Assembly (NCBI GenBank): GCA_021811085.1
Contig: JAJZPQ010000007.1
Coordinates: forward strand, 39,107 to 103,106
Length of the DNA: 64,000 nt
DNA from: Pseudomonadota bacterium
GTDB lineage: Bacteria; Pseudomonadota; Gammaproteobacteria; Burkholderiales; SG8-39
Direction: 5' to 3'
The position numbers were made by a program, and so were the translations under genes. Below are positions 17,713 through 26,335 of this stretch, piece after piece (the stretch's first letter is position 1; each line of letters begins with the position of its first letter). The notes under the pieces were generated by a model. The model saw nothing but the letters and a program-made list of their open reading frames with translations. It was not told where the DNA came from and searched no databases.

Positions 17713-17816
17713 GGAGTCCCGAAGATGAGGGGACGCCTCCTCCGATACGCGCTTGGATCGGTCTGTTGCGAAATCCATTTCTCAAGAGGTTCTGAGTAAG
17801 GCGAGGAGAACGAAAC

Positions 17817-18278
17817 ATGAAGCGAGTGCTTATCGCCGTGGATGGTTCCAAGGGCAGCCAAGCGTGCATTGAAGCTTGCGTGCGCCTGTTTGCCGGTCGG
17901 CCGCCGCCGACCGTGATCCTGCTGCACGTGCTGGGCTTCGGCGGACCGGCTGCCGTGGATGGCATGAGCAACGACGCGGAGCTGGCGGAGTTGCGTGAGG
18001 CGATGGAAGGATCGCCGGAGCTGGAGGCGCGCAAGGCCAAGGCCGAAGCGATGTTCGCCGCCGCGCGGGCTCATTTCGAAGAGCATGGTTACCGCGACTT
18101 GCACGCGGTGATCAAGAGCGGGCGCGCCGCGGAAGAGATCGTCGATGCGGCTGCGGAACATGGGGCGGAGCTCATCGTGGTCGGCAATACGCGCAGCCTG
18201 ATCAACAAGCTCATGCTCGGCGACGTGGCGCATCAGGTCGCAAAGAAAGCCGCCGTTCCGGTACTGCTCGCGCGCTGA
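17817..18278 (+). CDS. Universal stress protein, UspA family
   Basis: A 153-residue single-domain Usp protein. It starts with the typical strand and loop KRVLIAVDGSKGSQACIEACVRL, has PTVILLHVLG for the second strand and ends with the nucleotide-loop region ELIVVGNTRSLINKLMLGDVAHQVAKKAAVPVLLAR. The usual GS(R/T)G ATP loop is altered to GNTRS, so ATP binding is uncertain. Usp proteins bind nucleotides and support stress survival or act as partners of transporters. The ATG follows GGCGAGGAG. It is separated from tusA by the small membrane-peptide gene and probably belongs to the same transcription unit. Confidence 0.92.
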   Translation: MKRVLIAVDGSKGSQACIEACVRLFAGRPPPTVILLHVLGFGGPAAVDGMSNDAELAELREAMEGSPELEARKAKAEAMFAAARAHFEEHGYRDLHAVIKSGRAAEEIVDAAAEHGAELIVVGNTRSLINKLMLGDVAHQVAKKAAVPVLLAR

Positions 18279-18296
18279 CGCGGCCCGCGACGGGCC

Positions 18297-19691
18297 ATGA
18301 GCGTAGAAGAAACCCTAATTCTCGGCGGCGGACTCGCCGGTCTGGCTGCCGGCTGGGCGCTCGCGCAAGCCGGCCGCCGCGTGCAAGTGCTCGAGGGCGC
18401 AGATGAGGTCGGCGGGCTTGCGCGCACCGTGGCGCGCGACGGATTTCGCTTCGATCTCGGCGGGCATCGCTTCTTCACCCACGACGCCCGCGTCGAGGGA
18501 TTTATGCGCGATCTGTTCGGCGACGATCTCGTCACGGTAGCGCGCGCGAGCCGCATCTACCTGCGCGGCAAATGGATCGAGTATCCGCTGCGGCCGCTCG
18601 GCGCGCTGTCCGGGGTGGGCCCGATAACCAGCGCGCGGATCCTGCTCGGTTATGCCGCCGCGAACCTTGCGCGGCGGCTGCGGCCGGCGCCGCTGGTGTC
18701 GCTGCAAGACTGGGTGGTGGCCCATTTCGGGCGGCCGCTGTTTGAGCTTTATTTCCGCGACTACAGCGAAAAGGTATGGGGCGTGAGTTGCCGCGACATC
18801 AGCGCCGAATGGATGGCGCAGCGCGTCCAGGGACTGTCGCTGGGCAGCGCCATCCGCCATGCGTTTCTGAGGCGCGGCGCCGCGCTGCCGACCCTGGTGG
18901 ATCGGTTCTTGTACCCGCGGCTCGGCATCGGCAGCATCGCAGAGCGCCTGCGCGCGGGGATCGAGCGCTCGAGCCCGATTGCGACCGGCACGCGGGTGGT
19001 GCGCCTGCGCCATGACGGGCGGCGCATCGAGGGCGTCACCGTGCGTCGGGGAGACGAGATGCACGAGCTTCGGGGCGAGTCGTTCTTGTCCACTATTCCG
19101 CTGACCCAGCTCATCCAGGCGCTGAGTCCGCACGCGCCGGTCGAGGTGCGCGCGGCTGCGGCGCGGCTGCGCTACCGGGATCTGGTCATCGTGGCGGTGA
19201 TGCTCGAGCGCGAGCGAGCGACCGACCAGACCTGGATCTACTTTCCCGGCAAGGACATTCCCTTCGGCCGGCTGCATGAGCCGACCAACTGGAGCGCCGC
19301 GATGGCGCCGCCGGGGCGCACGCTCCTGGTCACCGAGCGCTTTTGCTTTCGCGGCGACGCCACCTGGAACGCAGCCGATGCCGAACTGATCGATGCGACC
19401 GTGCACCACCTCGAAAAACTCGGGTTTATCCGCCGCCGCGAGGTGCTGGACGGCATGGCGGTGAGAATTCCCGCGGCCTATCCGCTGTTCGAGGTGGGCT
19501 ACCAGGAACGCGGCCGGGTCCTATGCGATTACCTCGGGCGGTTCGAGAACCTGCAGCTCGCGGGTCGCGGCGGGCTGTTCCGCTACTACAACATGGATCA
19601 GGCGATCTCCTCCGGGCTCGCGGCGGCGGCGGCGCTGCTGGCGCGCGACACGCGGATGCCTGCTGCCGCAGCGGCCGGGGGTGCGCCGTGA
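18297..19691 (+). CDS. NAD(P)/FAD-dependent oxidoreductase (amine oxidase / UDP-galactopyranose mutase-like)
   Basis: A 464-residue flavoprotein. It begins with the FAD Rossmann motif ILGGGLAGLAAGWALAQAG followed by VLEGADEVGGLARTV, and keeps the DLGGHRFFTH block seen in protoporphyrinogen-oxidase-like and UDP-galactopyranose-mutase-like proteins associated with glycan loci. The C-terminus has GRFENLQLAGRGGLFRYYNMDQAISSGLAAA, closing the FAD site. Proteins of this kind beside GT and radical SAM genes usually modify sugars or lipid carriers. The stop overlaps the GTG of the radical SAM gene (GTGA), showing tight coupling. The substrate is unknown. Confidence 0.85.
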   Translation: MSVEETLILGGGLAGLAAGWALAQAGRRVQVLEGADEVGGLARTVARDGFRFDLGGHRFFTHDARVEGFMRDLFGDDLVTVARASRIYLRGKWIEYPLRPLGALSGVGPITSARILLGYAAANLARRLRPAPLVSLQDWVVAHFGRPLFELYFRDYSEKVWGVSCRDISAEWMAQRVQGLSLGSAIRHAFLRRGAALPTLVDRFLYPRLGIGSIAERLRAGIERSSPIATGTRVVRLRHDGRRIEGVTVRRGDEMHELRGESFLSTIPLTQLIQALSPHAPVEVRAAAARLRYRDLVIVAVMLERERATDQTWIYFPGKDIPFGRLHEPTNWSAAMAPPGRTLLVTERFCFRGDATWNAADAELIDATVHHLEKLGFIRRREVLDGMAVRIPAAYPLFEVGYQERGRVLCDYLGRFENLQLAGRGGLFRYYNMDQAISSGLAAAAALLARDTRMPAAAAAGGAP

Positions 19692-21205
19692 GATGCGCGC
19701 TGATCATCCCGGCCTGGGTGCCGGAGGAGTTGTTCGCGCGCCAGACGGCCGGCTCGCAGATCAATTACTGGCAGCCCCTGGGCATGCTCTATATCGCTGC
19801 GGTGTTGCGCCAGGCCGGCCACGACGTGCGCTTCTTCAACGGCGCGTTCCTCGCGCAGGAGGAAATCCTGCGGCGCGTGGACGAGTTCAGTCCGCGTTTC
19901 GCCGGGATCTACGCCACGACCTTTGGCTGGGACAAGGCGATGCGCACCGCCGAGGCGGTAAAGCGGCTCAACCCGGAGATTTTCACCTGCGCCGGGGGCC
20001 CATATCCGATCGCGCTGCAGGAGCGTTGCCTGCGCGAGTGCGCTCATTTCGACGCGGTGGGCACCGGCGAGGGGGAACTCACCGTTCCCGAGATGATCGG
20101 GCGGCTGGAGGCGGGACAGGGCCTGGACGGTGTGCTCGGGGTGGCGTTCCGGCGGGGCGCCGGGATCGTCAGGAATCCGCCGCGCCCGCTGATCGAGGAC
20201 CTGGACGCGCTGCCCTTCCCCGCGCGCGAGTTGCTGGGCGAGGCCGACCGTTACCTGCCGCCGCCCGGCACCTACCGGCGCCGGCCGGTGACGGTACTGT
20301 TGACCGCGCGCGGCTGCGACCGCAACTGCCTGTACTGCTTCCAGATCGACAGGCAGCGGCGCGCCGGCGTACGCGGCGTGCGTTTCCGTTCGATCGAGAA
20401 CGTGCTCGCCGAGATCGAACACTGTATCGCCTTGGGCTATCGCGAGATCAAGTTTCTGGACGACACGCTTGCGGCCGATTACGGCCGCGCGCTGCGGCTT
20501 GCGCGGGAAATCAAGGTGCGCGGGCTCGACTTCAGTTGGTTCGCCTCTGCCTGCGTGAACCAGGTGGACGAGCCGCTGCTGCTTGCGTTCAAGGAGGCTG
20601 GCTGCTGGGCCATCCTGTTCGGCGGCGAGAGCGGTGCGCAGGAGAACCTCAATACCCTGCGCAAAGGCTCGACCCTGGCTCAGACCCGCGCGGCGGTGCG
20701 CGCGGCCAAGGCGGCAGGCCTGCGGGTCAGCATGCCGTTCATGTTCGGGATCCCGGGGGAGACCTACGCGGACGGCCTGAAAACCATCGACTTCGCGCTC
20801 GAACTCGATCCGGATCTGGCGAATTTTCACGCCCTCACACCGTTTCCGGGGACCGAATTGTACGAGAATCACGCCAAGTACGGCACCATTTCCAGCGACC
20901 TCAGGGACTACACCTACCAGGGTGCCGCGTTCGTGCCTTATACGATGACGCGCGAGGAAATCCACGCGCTGCGCCAGCTCGCCTTGCGGCGCTTCTATTC
21001 GCGGCCGGCATTCCTGTTGCGCCAGTTGCTGCGGCTGCGCAACGCCAACGACCTGCGCGCCGCGCTGGCGGGCGTCAGGAGCCTCGCCTCGCTGTGGGCG
21101 CGGCGGGGACTGTTTCGCCGGCGCCCTCATGCGGACGCGCCCGCGCCGGCCGCAGCCGCAGCCGCAGCCACTCCTGCGCGAGCGCCGGGTAGAAACGCGG
21201 GTTGA
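19688..21205 (+). CDS. B12-binding-domain radical SAM protein
   Basis: A 505-residue enzyme. The N-terminal 150 residues form a cobalamin-binding-like Rossmann domain (LGMLYIAAVLRQAGHDVRFF, then FAGIYATTFGWDKAM and CAGGPYPIAL), though the classic DxHxxG is not seen. The radical SAM core holds CxxxCxxC at Cys210, Cys214 and Cys217 in RGCDRNCLYCFQ, which bind the 4Fe-4S cluster. Further motifs are LDDTLAADYGRAL and LFGGESGAQENLN. Class B enzymes of this type methylate or rearrange unactivated carbons, often in hopanoid or other lipids. The GTG start at 19688 overlaps the preceding stop by 3 bases. The last 131 bp overlap the convergent SPASM gene. Confidence 0.88.
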   Translation: MRCALIIPAWVPEELFARQTAGSQINYWQPLGMLYIAAVLRQAGHDVRFFNGAFLAQEEILRRVDEFSPRFAGIYATTFGWDKAMRTAEAVKRLNPEIFTCAGGPYPIALQERCLRECAHFDAVGTGEGELTVPEMIGRLEAGQGLDGVLGVAFRRGAGIVRNPPRPLIEDLDALPFPARELLGEADRYLPPPGTYRRRPVTVLLTARGCDRNCLYCFQIDRQRRAGVRGVRFRSIENVLAEIEHCIALGYREIKFLDDTLAADYGRALRLAREIKVRGLDFSWFASACVNQVDEPLLLAFKEAGCWAILFGGESGAQENLNTLRKGSTLAQTRAAVRAAKAAGLRVSMPFMFGIPGETYADGLKTIDFALELDPDLANFHALTPFPGTELYENHAKYGTISSDLRDYTYQGAAFVPYTMTREEIHALRQLALRRFYSRPAFLLRQLLRLRNANDLRAALAGVRSLASLWARRGLFRRRPHADAPAPAAAAAAATPARAPGRNAG

Positions 21206-22235
21206 ACAGGATGTTGGTGATGAAGTAGCACTCGTGCGTGCAGTGGCACTCGCCGCGGCCGATAGACGCGAGGGTCGCGCGTGCCGCGACCGTGCGCAGG
21301 ACCGAGCCAAGGTCGTAGCCGTGCGCGCGCACGTTGCCGAAACTCTCCGAGCGGGTCTCGCAGGGATACACCTCGCCCGTTTCGCTCAGCACCAGGTTGA
21401 GCTGGCCGGCATAGCAGGGGATGAGCCTCTTTTGTTCGAGCAGGGTGCGATGGATCAGGCGGCGCTGCAGGATGTCCTGTGCCGCTTTCAGGCGCGCGCC
21501 GCGAAAAGCGTAGGTCGGCGCCTTGCGCTCGCGCAGATTCGCGGCAAGCCTGCCGACCGCGCGCTCGTATTTCGCATGATCCACCGCCTTGTGGCTCGCG
21601 TCCACCAGGTCGCCGCGCGCAAGCGAGATGGTATGGGTACGGACGTGTTCCAGGCCCTGCACGAAGTCGATGATTCCATCCATCTGGTCCTGGTTGCCGG
21701 AGCAGAAAACGGTATTGATGCCGAGTTCGAAATTGGGGTGATTGTTCAGCAGGCGCGCGAGCAGACGGTAGGTCTGCATCAGCTTGTCGAAGCCGCCCAC
21801 GGTGAAGCGAAGGGCGTCGTGGGCCGCGCCGACTCCATCGAGTGAGAGCTTGACGACGACAATGCTGTCGCCGCATTGCGGCAGAATCTGCGCCATCGAG
21901 TCATGAATCAGTTGCGGCATCAGGCCGTTGGTCGGATACAGCATGATCGCCGGGCGGTTTTGCCGGTGGAACAGGCGGCTGATTTCAACCAAATCCTTTC
22001 TCAAGAAGATTTCGCCGCCGGAAAAAGCGAGCCAGAGCAGGCTCCCGAGCGAGCGCGAGACCTTGCCGATCTCCTCCAGAGTCAGGTCAGCGGAGTCGGT
22101 TTCCGCTATCCCTGCGCTTTGCAGATAAAAGCAGTAGGGACAGCGGGCATTGCACTTGCGCGTGACGAAGAAAGTGAGCTGGATCGGCCGGCGCTTCCAG
22201 GCAATCGCATCCACATGGCGCAGCCACGAAATCAT
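21075..22235 (-). CDS. Radical SAM/SPASM domain protein
   Basis: A 386-residue radical SAM enzyme. CxxxCxxC lies near the N-terminus (Cys28, Cys32, Cys35 in RKCNARCPYC). The C-terminal region is rich in cysteines (LIPCYAGQ, VYPCETRSE, then GECHCTHECYF), matching a SPASM or twitch auxiliary-cluster domain. Such enzymes act on peptides, sugars or lipids. The start at 22235 overlaps the stop of the GT2 gene (ATGA), so both are co-transcribed on the minus strand. The C-terminal 40 residues, rich in Arg, Pro and Ala, run antisense into the B12 radical SAM gene, which is unusual. Confidence 0.9.
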   Translation of the reverse strand: MISWLRHVDAIAWKRRPIQLTFFVTRKCNARCPYCFYLQSAGIAETDSADLTLEEIGKVSRSLGSLLWLAFSGGEIFLRKDLVEISRLFHRQNRPAIMLYPTNGLMPQLIHDSMAQILPQCGDSIVVVKLSLDGVGAAHDALRFTVGGFDKLMQTYRLLARLLNNHPNFELGINTVFCSGNQDQMDGIIDFVQGLEHVRTHTISLARGDLVDASHKAVDHAKYERAVGRLAANLRERKAPTYAFRGARLKAAQDILQRRLIHRTLLEQKRLIPCYAGQLNLVLSETGEVYPCETRSESFGNVRAHGYDLGSVLRTVAARATLASIGRGECHCTHECYFITNILFNPRFYPALAQEWLRLRLRPARARPHEGAGETVPAAPTARRGS

Positions 22236-23242
22236 CGACGCCGCTGCCGTGGCCGGAGGGGACTCGAAAACACATGCCGCAGCATCCCAGCAAGCGCGCC
22301 GGCGCCTACTGCCATGGGATAGAGCAACAGGTAATACAACGTAGCCAGGAGCGCGTAGCCCAGGCTTTCCGCGCGGTGAAAGGCGAGGAGCAATCCCCTG
22401 TTCACGAACAGATCGAAGGCGAGCGCCAGAGCCATGAACGCGAGCAAAATCATGCTCCCCGTCAGAATGAAAGAGGACAGCAGGCCGGCGTTGCCGGCGA
22501 AAATGAGCACGTTGAGCTTGAGTCCCACCGAGGCGGTACCGGAATCCGCCAACAGATCGCTATTGCCGATGGCGTAATCAGTCCAGTACAGGGACTTTAC
22601 AAAGGCATTGCGCAGGGACCGGGGCAGGGAGTAGTTGAAAATATGCTGCACCCGGATCGCAGGGTTCATCACCAGCCGGCAACCGGCGCGGCGCAAACGG
22701 TGGCTGAACTCCACATCTTCCAGGATCGGCCGGACTTGTTCGGCAAATCCGCCGTTGCTGCGGAAGACGGACGCGTCCATGGCGAGCGCATGCGTGGCGA
22801 TGTAGTCGGCCGCGGGCGCGTGTCTGGTTTCGAAGTAATTGATGAAAATCGACTGAAAGCGGCTGAAGAAGCGCCGGTCGTAGGGCGCCGGGGTGTAGGT
22901 GCCGCCAATGATCGCATTCGATCCCTCAAGAGCCAGCGCCGCGGCCGCCAGCGCCAGGGTATCGGGCTGCAACAGGCAGTCGGCGTCTGTGAAAAACAGA
23001 ATCTGCCCCCTGCTGTGGCGTGCGCCCGCGTTTCTTGCCAGGGCCGCTCCCCCACGCTGCGGAAGTCGCACCAGCTTGCAGGGATAGCGTTCGATTAGCA
23101 CGATCGAATTGTCTTCGGAGGCGTCGTCGACCACTATGATTTCAAAATTGCCGTGATCGGACGCCCAGGCAGCCGCGAGGCATTTCCCGATAGTGGTCGC
23201 GCCGTTGCGATTGGGGATGATCACCGAGACGAGGCTTTCCAT
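22232..23242 (-). CDS. Glycosyltransferase family 2
   Basis: A 336-residue GT-A enzyme. It opens with VSVIIPNRNGATTIGKCLAA, then IIVVDDASEDNS (nucleotide-binding strand) and the metal-binding FFTDADCLLQPDTLA. The acceptor part is followed by hydrophobic segments near the C-terminus (NVLIFAGNAGLLSSFILTGSMILLAFMALALAF and ALLATLYYLLLYPMAVGAGALAG) that anchor it in the inner membrane. Such enzymes move a sugar from a nucleotide donor to a lipid carrier or lipid. It is paired with the SPASM radical SAM gene and divergent from the rhodanese gene, so a modified glycolipid is a fair guess. Confidence 0.92.
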   Translation of the reverse strand: MESLVSVIIPNRNGATTIGKCLAAAWASDHGNFEIIVVDDASEDNSIVLIERYPCKLVRLPQRGGAALARNAGARHSRGQILFFTDADCLLQPDTLALAAAALALEGSNAIIGGTYTPAPYDRRFFSRFQSIFINYFETRHAPAADYIATHALAMDASVFRSNGGFAEQVRPILEDVEFSHRLRRAGCRLVMNPAIRVQHIFNYSLPRSLRNAFVKSLYWTDYAIGNSDLLADSGTASVGLKLNVLIFAGNAGLLSSFILTGSMILLAFMALALAFDLFVNRGLLLAFHRAESLGYALLATLYYLLLYPMAVGAGALAGMLRHVFSSPLRPRQRRR

Positions 23243-23405
23243 GGTCGGAGGGTCGATTTGGCGACTGGCAGGTGCCGGCTGAATGTGGACGTTGACTTTA
23301 TATCACATAAGGTACATGGTTCATTCTGACCGGGCGCTCAAGTCCCGGAAAGGCGGTTGGTGGTTCCGGTAAGGATGGCAAAAAATATCGACAAGGAGGT
23401 GGACG

Positions 23406-24431
23406 ATGGAAAAGCGATACGAAAAACGGAGGATCTGGAGATCCGGTTTGCTGGCGGGTGTTGTTTTTTGCGCCGGGATCGGGACGGCATACGCGCAGCA
23501 CGTGATCGTGGACATGGACTATGTCGTGAAGAACAAGGACAAGCCCGGCGTGGTGCTCGTGGACGCGCGTGCCGCGGGCGATTACAAGAAGGGGCTCATC
23601 CCCGGGGCGGTTGTCATCGGCGAACATGGCGGAGCGAAGGAATTGCGCGACGTGGACGCGCGCATTCTGCCGGTGAAGAAACTGGAGAAGATCCTGGGGG
23701 ATGCGGGCATCAAGCGCGAGAACGAGATTATCGTCTACGGCGCGAAAGGCGATACCGGTCCGACGGTGGTTTTCTGGATCCTCGAATATCTGGGAGTGGA
23801 GAAGGCAAAGGTCTACATGGGCGGGATGGATGATTGGACGAAGGCCAAACAGCATCTGACCAACGAGGTGCGCAAACTCCCGGCGGCTCAGTTCACCGCC
23901 AAGCCGCGTCCGGAGGTTCTGGCGACGACGGAGTACGTCAAGAAGAACCTGCATAACAAGGACGTTCAGTTCCTCGATTCGCGCACCGCGAAGGAATCCT
24001 CCGGAGACGACATCCGCGCGCTGCGGGGGGGGCATATCGCGGCCGTCAATCACGTCAATATCCCCTATGAGTCGGCCTGGGTGGATCCCGATGCGGCGAA
24101 GAAACTCGCCGAGAAGAAAGTCCAGGACCGCGAGGGCATGGCCCTGAAGGATGCGGCGGGGCTCAAGGAACTGTACAAGAGGTTCGACCCCAAGAAAGAA
24201 GTGGTGGCTTATTGCCAGACCGGCACGCGCTCTACCTACACATACGCCGTATTGCGGGACATGGGGTTTCAGAAGGTGCGCAACTACGATGACTCATGGA
24301 TAGTCTATGGCTCCGACTCGGCTCTGCCGGTCGCCGACGTCAGCTACTACGACTTCGTCAAGGCGAACGCCGCACTTAAGCGACTGGAAGTGTTGGAAAA
24401 GAAGGTCGAGGAACTTGCGGCGAAGAAATAA
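23406..24431 (+). CDS. Periplasmic tandem-rhodanese sulfurtransferase
   Basis: A 341-residue protein with a signal peptide (RSGLLAGVVFCAGIGTAYAQ) and two rhodanese domains. The second has the active loop CQTGTR with Cys270 in VVAYCQTGTRSTYTY. The first domain has YGAKGDTG at the same place and lacks the cysteine, as in typical thiosulfate sulfurtransferases where only the C-terminal domain is catalytic. The C-terminus ends in a short charged coiled-coil-like helix (LKRLEVLEKKVEELAAKK). The reaction would be transfer of sulfane sulfur from thiosulfate or a persulfide to an acceptor in the periplasm. AAGGAGGTGGACG precedes the ATG. A perfect inverted repeat follows the gene. Confidence 0.93.
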   Translation: MEKRYEKRRIWRSGLLAGVVFCAGIGTAYAQHVIVDMDYVVKNKDKPGVVLVDARAAGDYKKGLIPGAVVIGEHGGAKELRDVDARILPVKKLEKILGDAGIKRENEIIVYGAKGDTGPTVVFWILEYLGVEKAKVYMGGMDDWTKAKQHLTNEVRKLPAAQFTAKPRPEVLATTEYVKKNLHNKDVQFLDSRTAKESSGDDIRALRGGHIAAVNHVNIPYESAWVDPDAAKKLAEKKVQDREGMALKDAAGLKELYKRFDPKKEVVAYCQTGTRSTYTYAVLRDMGFQKVRNYDDSWIVYGSDSALPVADVSYYDFVKANAALKRLEVLEKKVEELAAKK

Positions 24432-24458
24432 GGATGGCCTGAACAAGGGGGCGCCCCG

Positions 24459-24490
24459 GGGAAAGGGTGGGACCCTTTCCACCCTTTCCC
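24459..24490 (+). terminator. 12-bp perfect inverted repeat after the rhodanese gene
   Basis: A perfect 12-bp stem (24459-24470 with 24479-24490) with an 8-nt loop, 27 bp after the rhodanese stop. It is followed by TGTAAAAGG rather than a T-run, so termination may be partial; it could also protect the 3' end of the mRNA. Confidence 0.6.
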
Positions 24491-24709
24491 TGTAAAAGGA
24501 TAGATGTTGCTCAGCAGGGCCGTGCGAGTTAAGCCTTGGTGGCTTTCCCCATCAAAGAAGGAGACCAGAAGATGAACGCGGCGGCGCGGCGCGCGCGGAT
24601 CCCCAAGCTCGGCACGGCCGATTAACCCAGGCCTGCATCCGCGCGCGTTTCCCCCCTCTGCGACCCCGTGCCCCGACCGCCCAGAGCAGGCCGATGGTAC
24701 GTGTGCGCC

Positions 24710-24868
24710 TCAGCCGCCAGCCGGGAAGTACGTGTAGCTGATGAATATCAGGATCACCATCAGCACCACGCCCACGCCGAGGCTCCAGCGGATCAGTTTC
24801 AGTTCGATGGGCAGCAGGGGTTCATAGGGAATCTTCTGCAGTTCTTCGCCGATTTTCGCTTGTTCCAT
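24710..24868 (-). CDS. 52-residue membrane peptide beside the YeiH-type exporter
   Basis: A short gene 18 bp downstream of the YeiH-type gene on the same strand, with a strong GAGGAGA ribosome binding site. The product has a charged cytoplasmic-like start (MEQAKIGEELQKIPYEPLLPIELKLIRW) and one membrane segment (SLGVGVVLMVILIFISYTYF), ending in PAGG. I do not recognise a named family. The tight spacing and good site make it a real gene. It is probably a small subunit or stabiliser of the exporter, which is an inference from position alone. Confidence 0.7.
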   Translation of the reverse strand: MEQAKIGEELQKIPYEPLLPIELKLIRWSLGVGVVLMVILIFISYTYFPAGG

Positions 24869-24886
24869 GATCGTATCTCCTCGCGT

Positions 24887-26335
24887 TCAACCTGCAACCA
24901 GCGGCGGCTTCACGCCGTGGAAAAATATCCACGAAACGATCAGACCCACCCAAATGATGAAGCCGAACAGGCAGACCACATAGACGGCCGCCAGCTTGCC
25001 GATGCCCTCTTCCCACAGTTTCTTGAAATTGGACATGACGCCGATCGTGAAAAACGTCATCACGAAAAAAATCGCGCGAAACACATTGGCCTCGCCCATC
25101 GCGACCTTGATCTTGCCCGCGGTTTCGGGCGGCGCACCGAGCGCGAAGCACAGGATCACCACGAAGGTCACGACATAGCCGATCACGAATTTCGGAAAGC
25201 GTTCCCAGATTTCACCGGCTTTGGCGACCTCGCCCGGCTTGACGTTGATGTGGCGGGTCCAGATGTAGGCGAGAATGAAAGCCCAGACACCGATGAATAT
25301 ATCGATGAACACCTTGACCGTGGCGGTCGTACCTATGATCCAGCCTTTCTGATAATTGACGCCCTCCGCCGCGGCGTTCGCGAGGATCAGGGACTCGGTG
25401 ATCGCACCGCTCGCGACCGCCGCGCCGTCGGTCTTCACGGCCAATCCCATCCAACCTCCGGCGACCATAGGCTCGTGCGACATGAATGCCTGCGCCACGA
25501 ACGGCAGGATCAGCAGTTCGACCACCGCGAAAATCACCACCAGCGACGACACCATGATCGCCACCACCGGCCGCGCGCGAATCGCGCTGCCGGTCGCGAT
25601 CGCAGCCGACACGCCGCAGATCGAGATGCCGGAGGCAAGCGGCGCCGCCCACTCGCGGCTGAACTTGAAATATTTGCGCGCGACATAATAGACCACCGCC
25701 CAATAGATCAGATAGGCCTCGACGATGGCAGCGAAGCCGCGAAACATCAGCGAGGTCGCGAGGCCGAGTTTTTCCGCCGCAGTGATGCCGAGGAAGCCGC
25801 CGAGAATGACGATTGCGGTCTTGATGTACAGCTCGGGTTTGATCGCCTCGTTCATCCAGGCGGCGAAGCGAGGCATGAAGTTGCCGACGATGAGGCCGGC
25901 GATCAGCGCGACGATGAAGCCGCCTTCGGCCGTCAACCGCAGCGACCAGCTGATACCGAACTTGTGCATGTCGGCGGGCGTGTTGACGGCGAAATTCGCC
26001 CAACTGCCGACGATCCAGCACAGGTAGCTGATCCAGAACACGGCGGTAAAGCCGAGCGCGAAGCGCTTCGCGTCGACTCTCAGCGCCGTCGCGCCTGCGG
26101 TCATCAGCGCGAGCAGGACGACGTAAGTTACGATCAGGGAGGCGACACCGCCGATCCCCGCATACGCCTTGGATGCCGGCGCCAGGCTTTTGCCGAGGTC
26201 ATTCCAGACGCTGGTGGTGACCACCCAGCCGATGATGTCGACCCCTGCGACCACCCCCAGCGCAAGCACGAACACAAGTAATCCGATCCATACCGCCAGC
26301 CAATCTTCACTGATGCCTTGAGTAGCTCGTTGCAT
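24887..26335 (-). CDS. Putative sulfate/sulfite exporter, YeiH family (UPF0324)
   Basis: A 482-residue membrane protein with about 11-12 segments. It has the YeiH/YadS family marks: TAEGGFIVALIAGLIVGNF, IKTAIVILGGFLGITAAEKL, ISICGVSAAIATGSAIRARPVVAIMVSSLVVIFAVVELLILP (the GVSAA repeat region) and AGGWMGLAVKTDGAAVASGAI. The family is annotated as putative sulfate exporters on thin evidence. Standard YeiH proteins are near 350 residues; this one has an N-terminal extension of roughly 80-100 residues with extra membrane segments. AAAGGAGGCGGTC precedes the ATG. The position between a rhodanese and a molybdopterin enzyme supports a role in disposing of oxidised sulfur. Confidence 0.82.
   Translation of the reverse strand: MQRATQGISEDWLAVWIGLLVFVLALGVVAGVDIIGWVVTTSVWNDLGKSLAPASKAYAGIGGVASLIVTYVVLLALMTAGATALRVDAKRFALGFTAVFWISYLCWIVGSWANFAVNTPADMHKFGISWSLRLTAEGGFIVALIAGLIVGNFMPRFAAWMNEAIKPELYIKTAIVILGGFLGITAAEKLGLATSLMFRGFAAIVEAYLIYWAVVYYVARKYFKFSREWAAPLASGISICGVSAAIATGSAIRARPVVAIMVSSLVVIFAVVELLILPFVAQAFMSHEPMVAGGWMGLAVKTDGAAVASGAITESLILANAAAEGVNYQKGWIIGTTATVKVFIDIFIGVWAFILAYIWTRHINVKPGEVAKAGEIWERFPKFVIGYVVTFVVILCFALGAPPETAGKIKVAMGEANVFRAIFFVMTFFTIGVMSNFKKLWEEGIGKLAAVYVVCLFGFIIWVGLIVSWIFFHGVKPPLVAG

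Noticed and set aside
15721..17778. A 685-codon frame antisense to the YeeE gene
   Set aside because: It mirrors the YeeE and tusA genes, has no recognisable domain, and spans several clear ribosome binding sites of the other strand.
23292..23320. Possible promoter TTGACT ... CATGGT before the rhodanese gene
   Set aside because: The -10 matches only three of six positions; too weak to list.
24668..26281. A 537-codon frame antisense to the YeiH-type gene
   Set aside because: Composition is His/Arg/Asp-rich without membrane segments or motifs, as expected from reading a membrane protein gene backwards.
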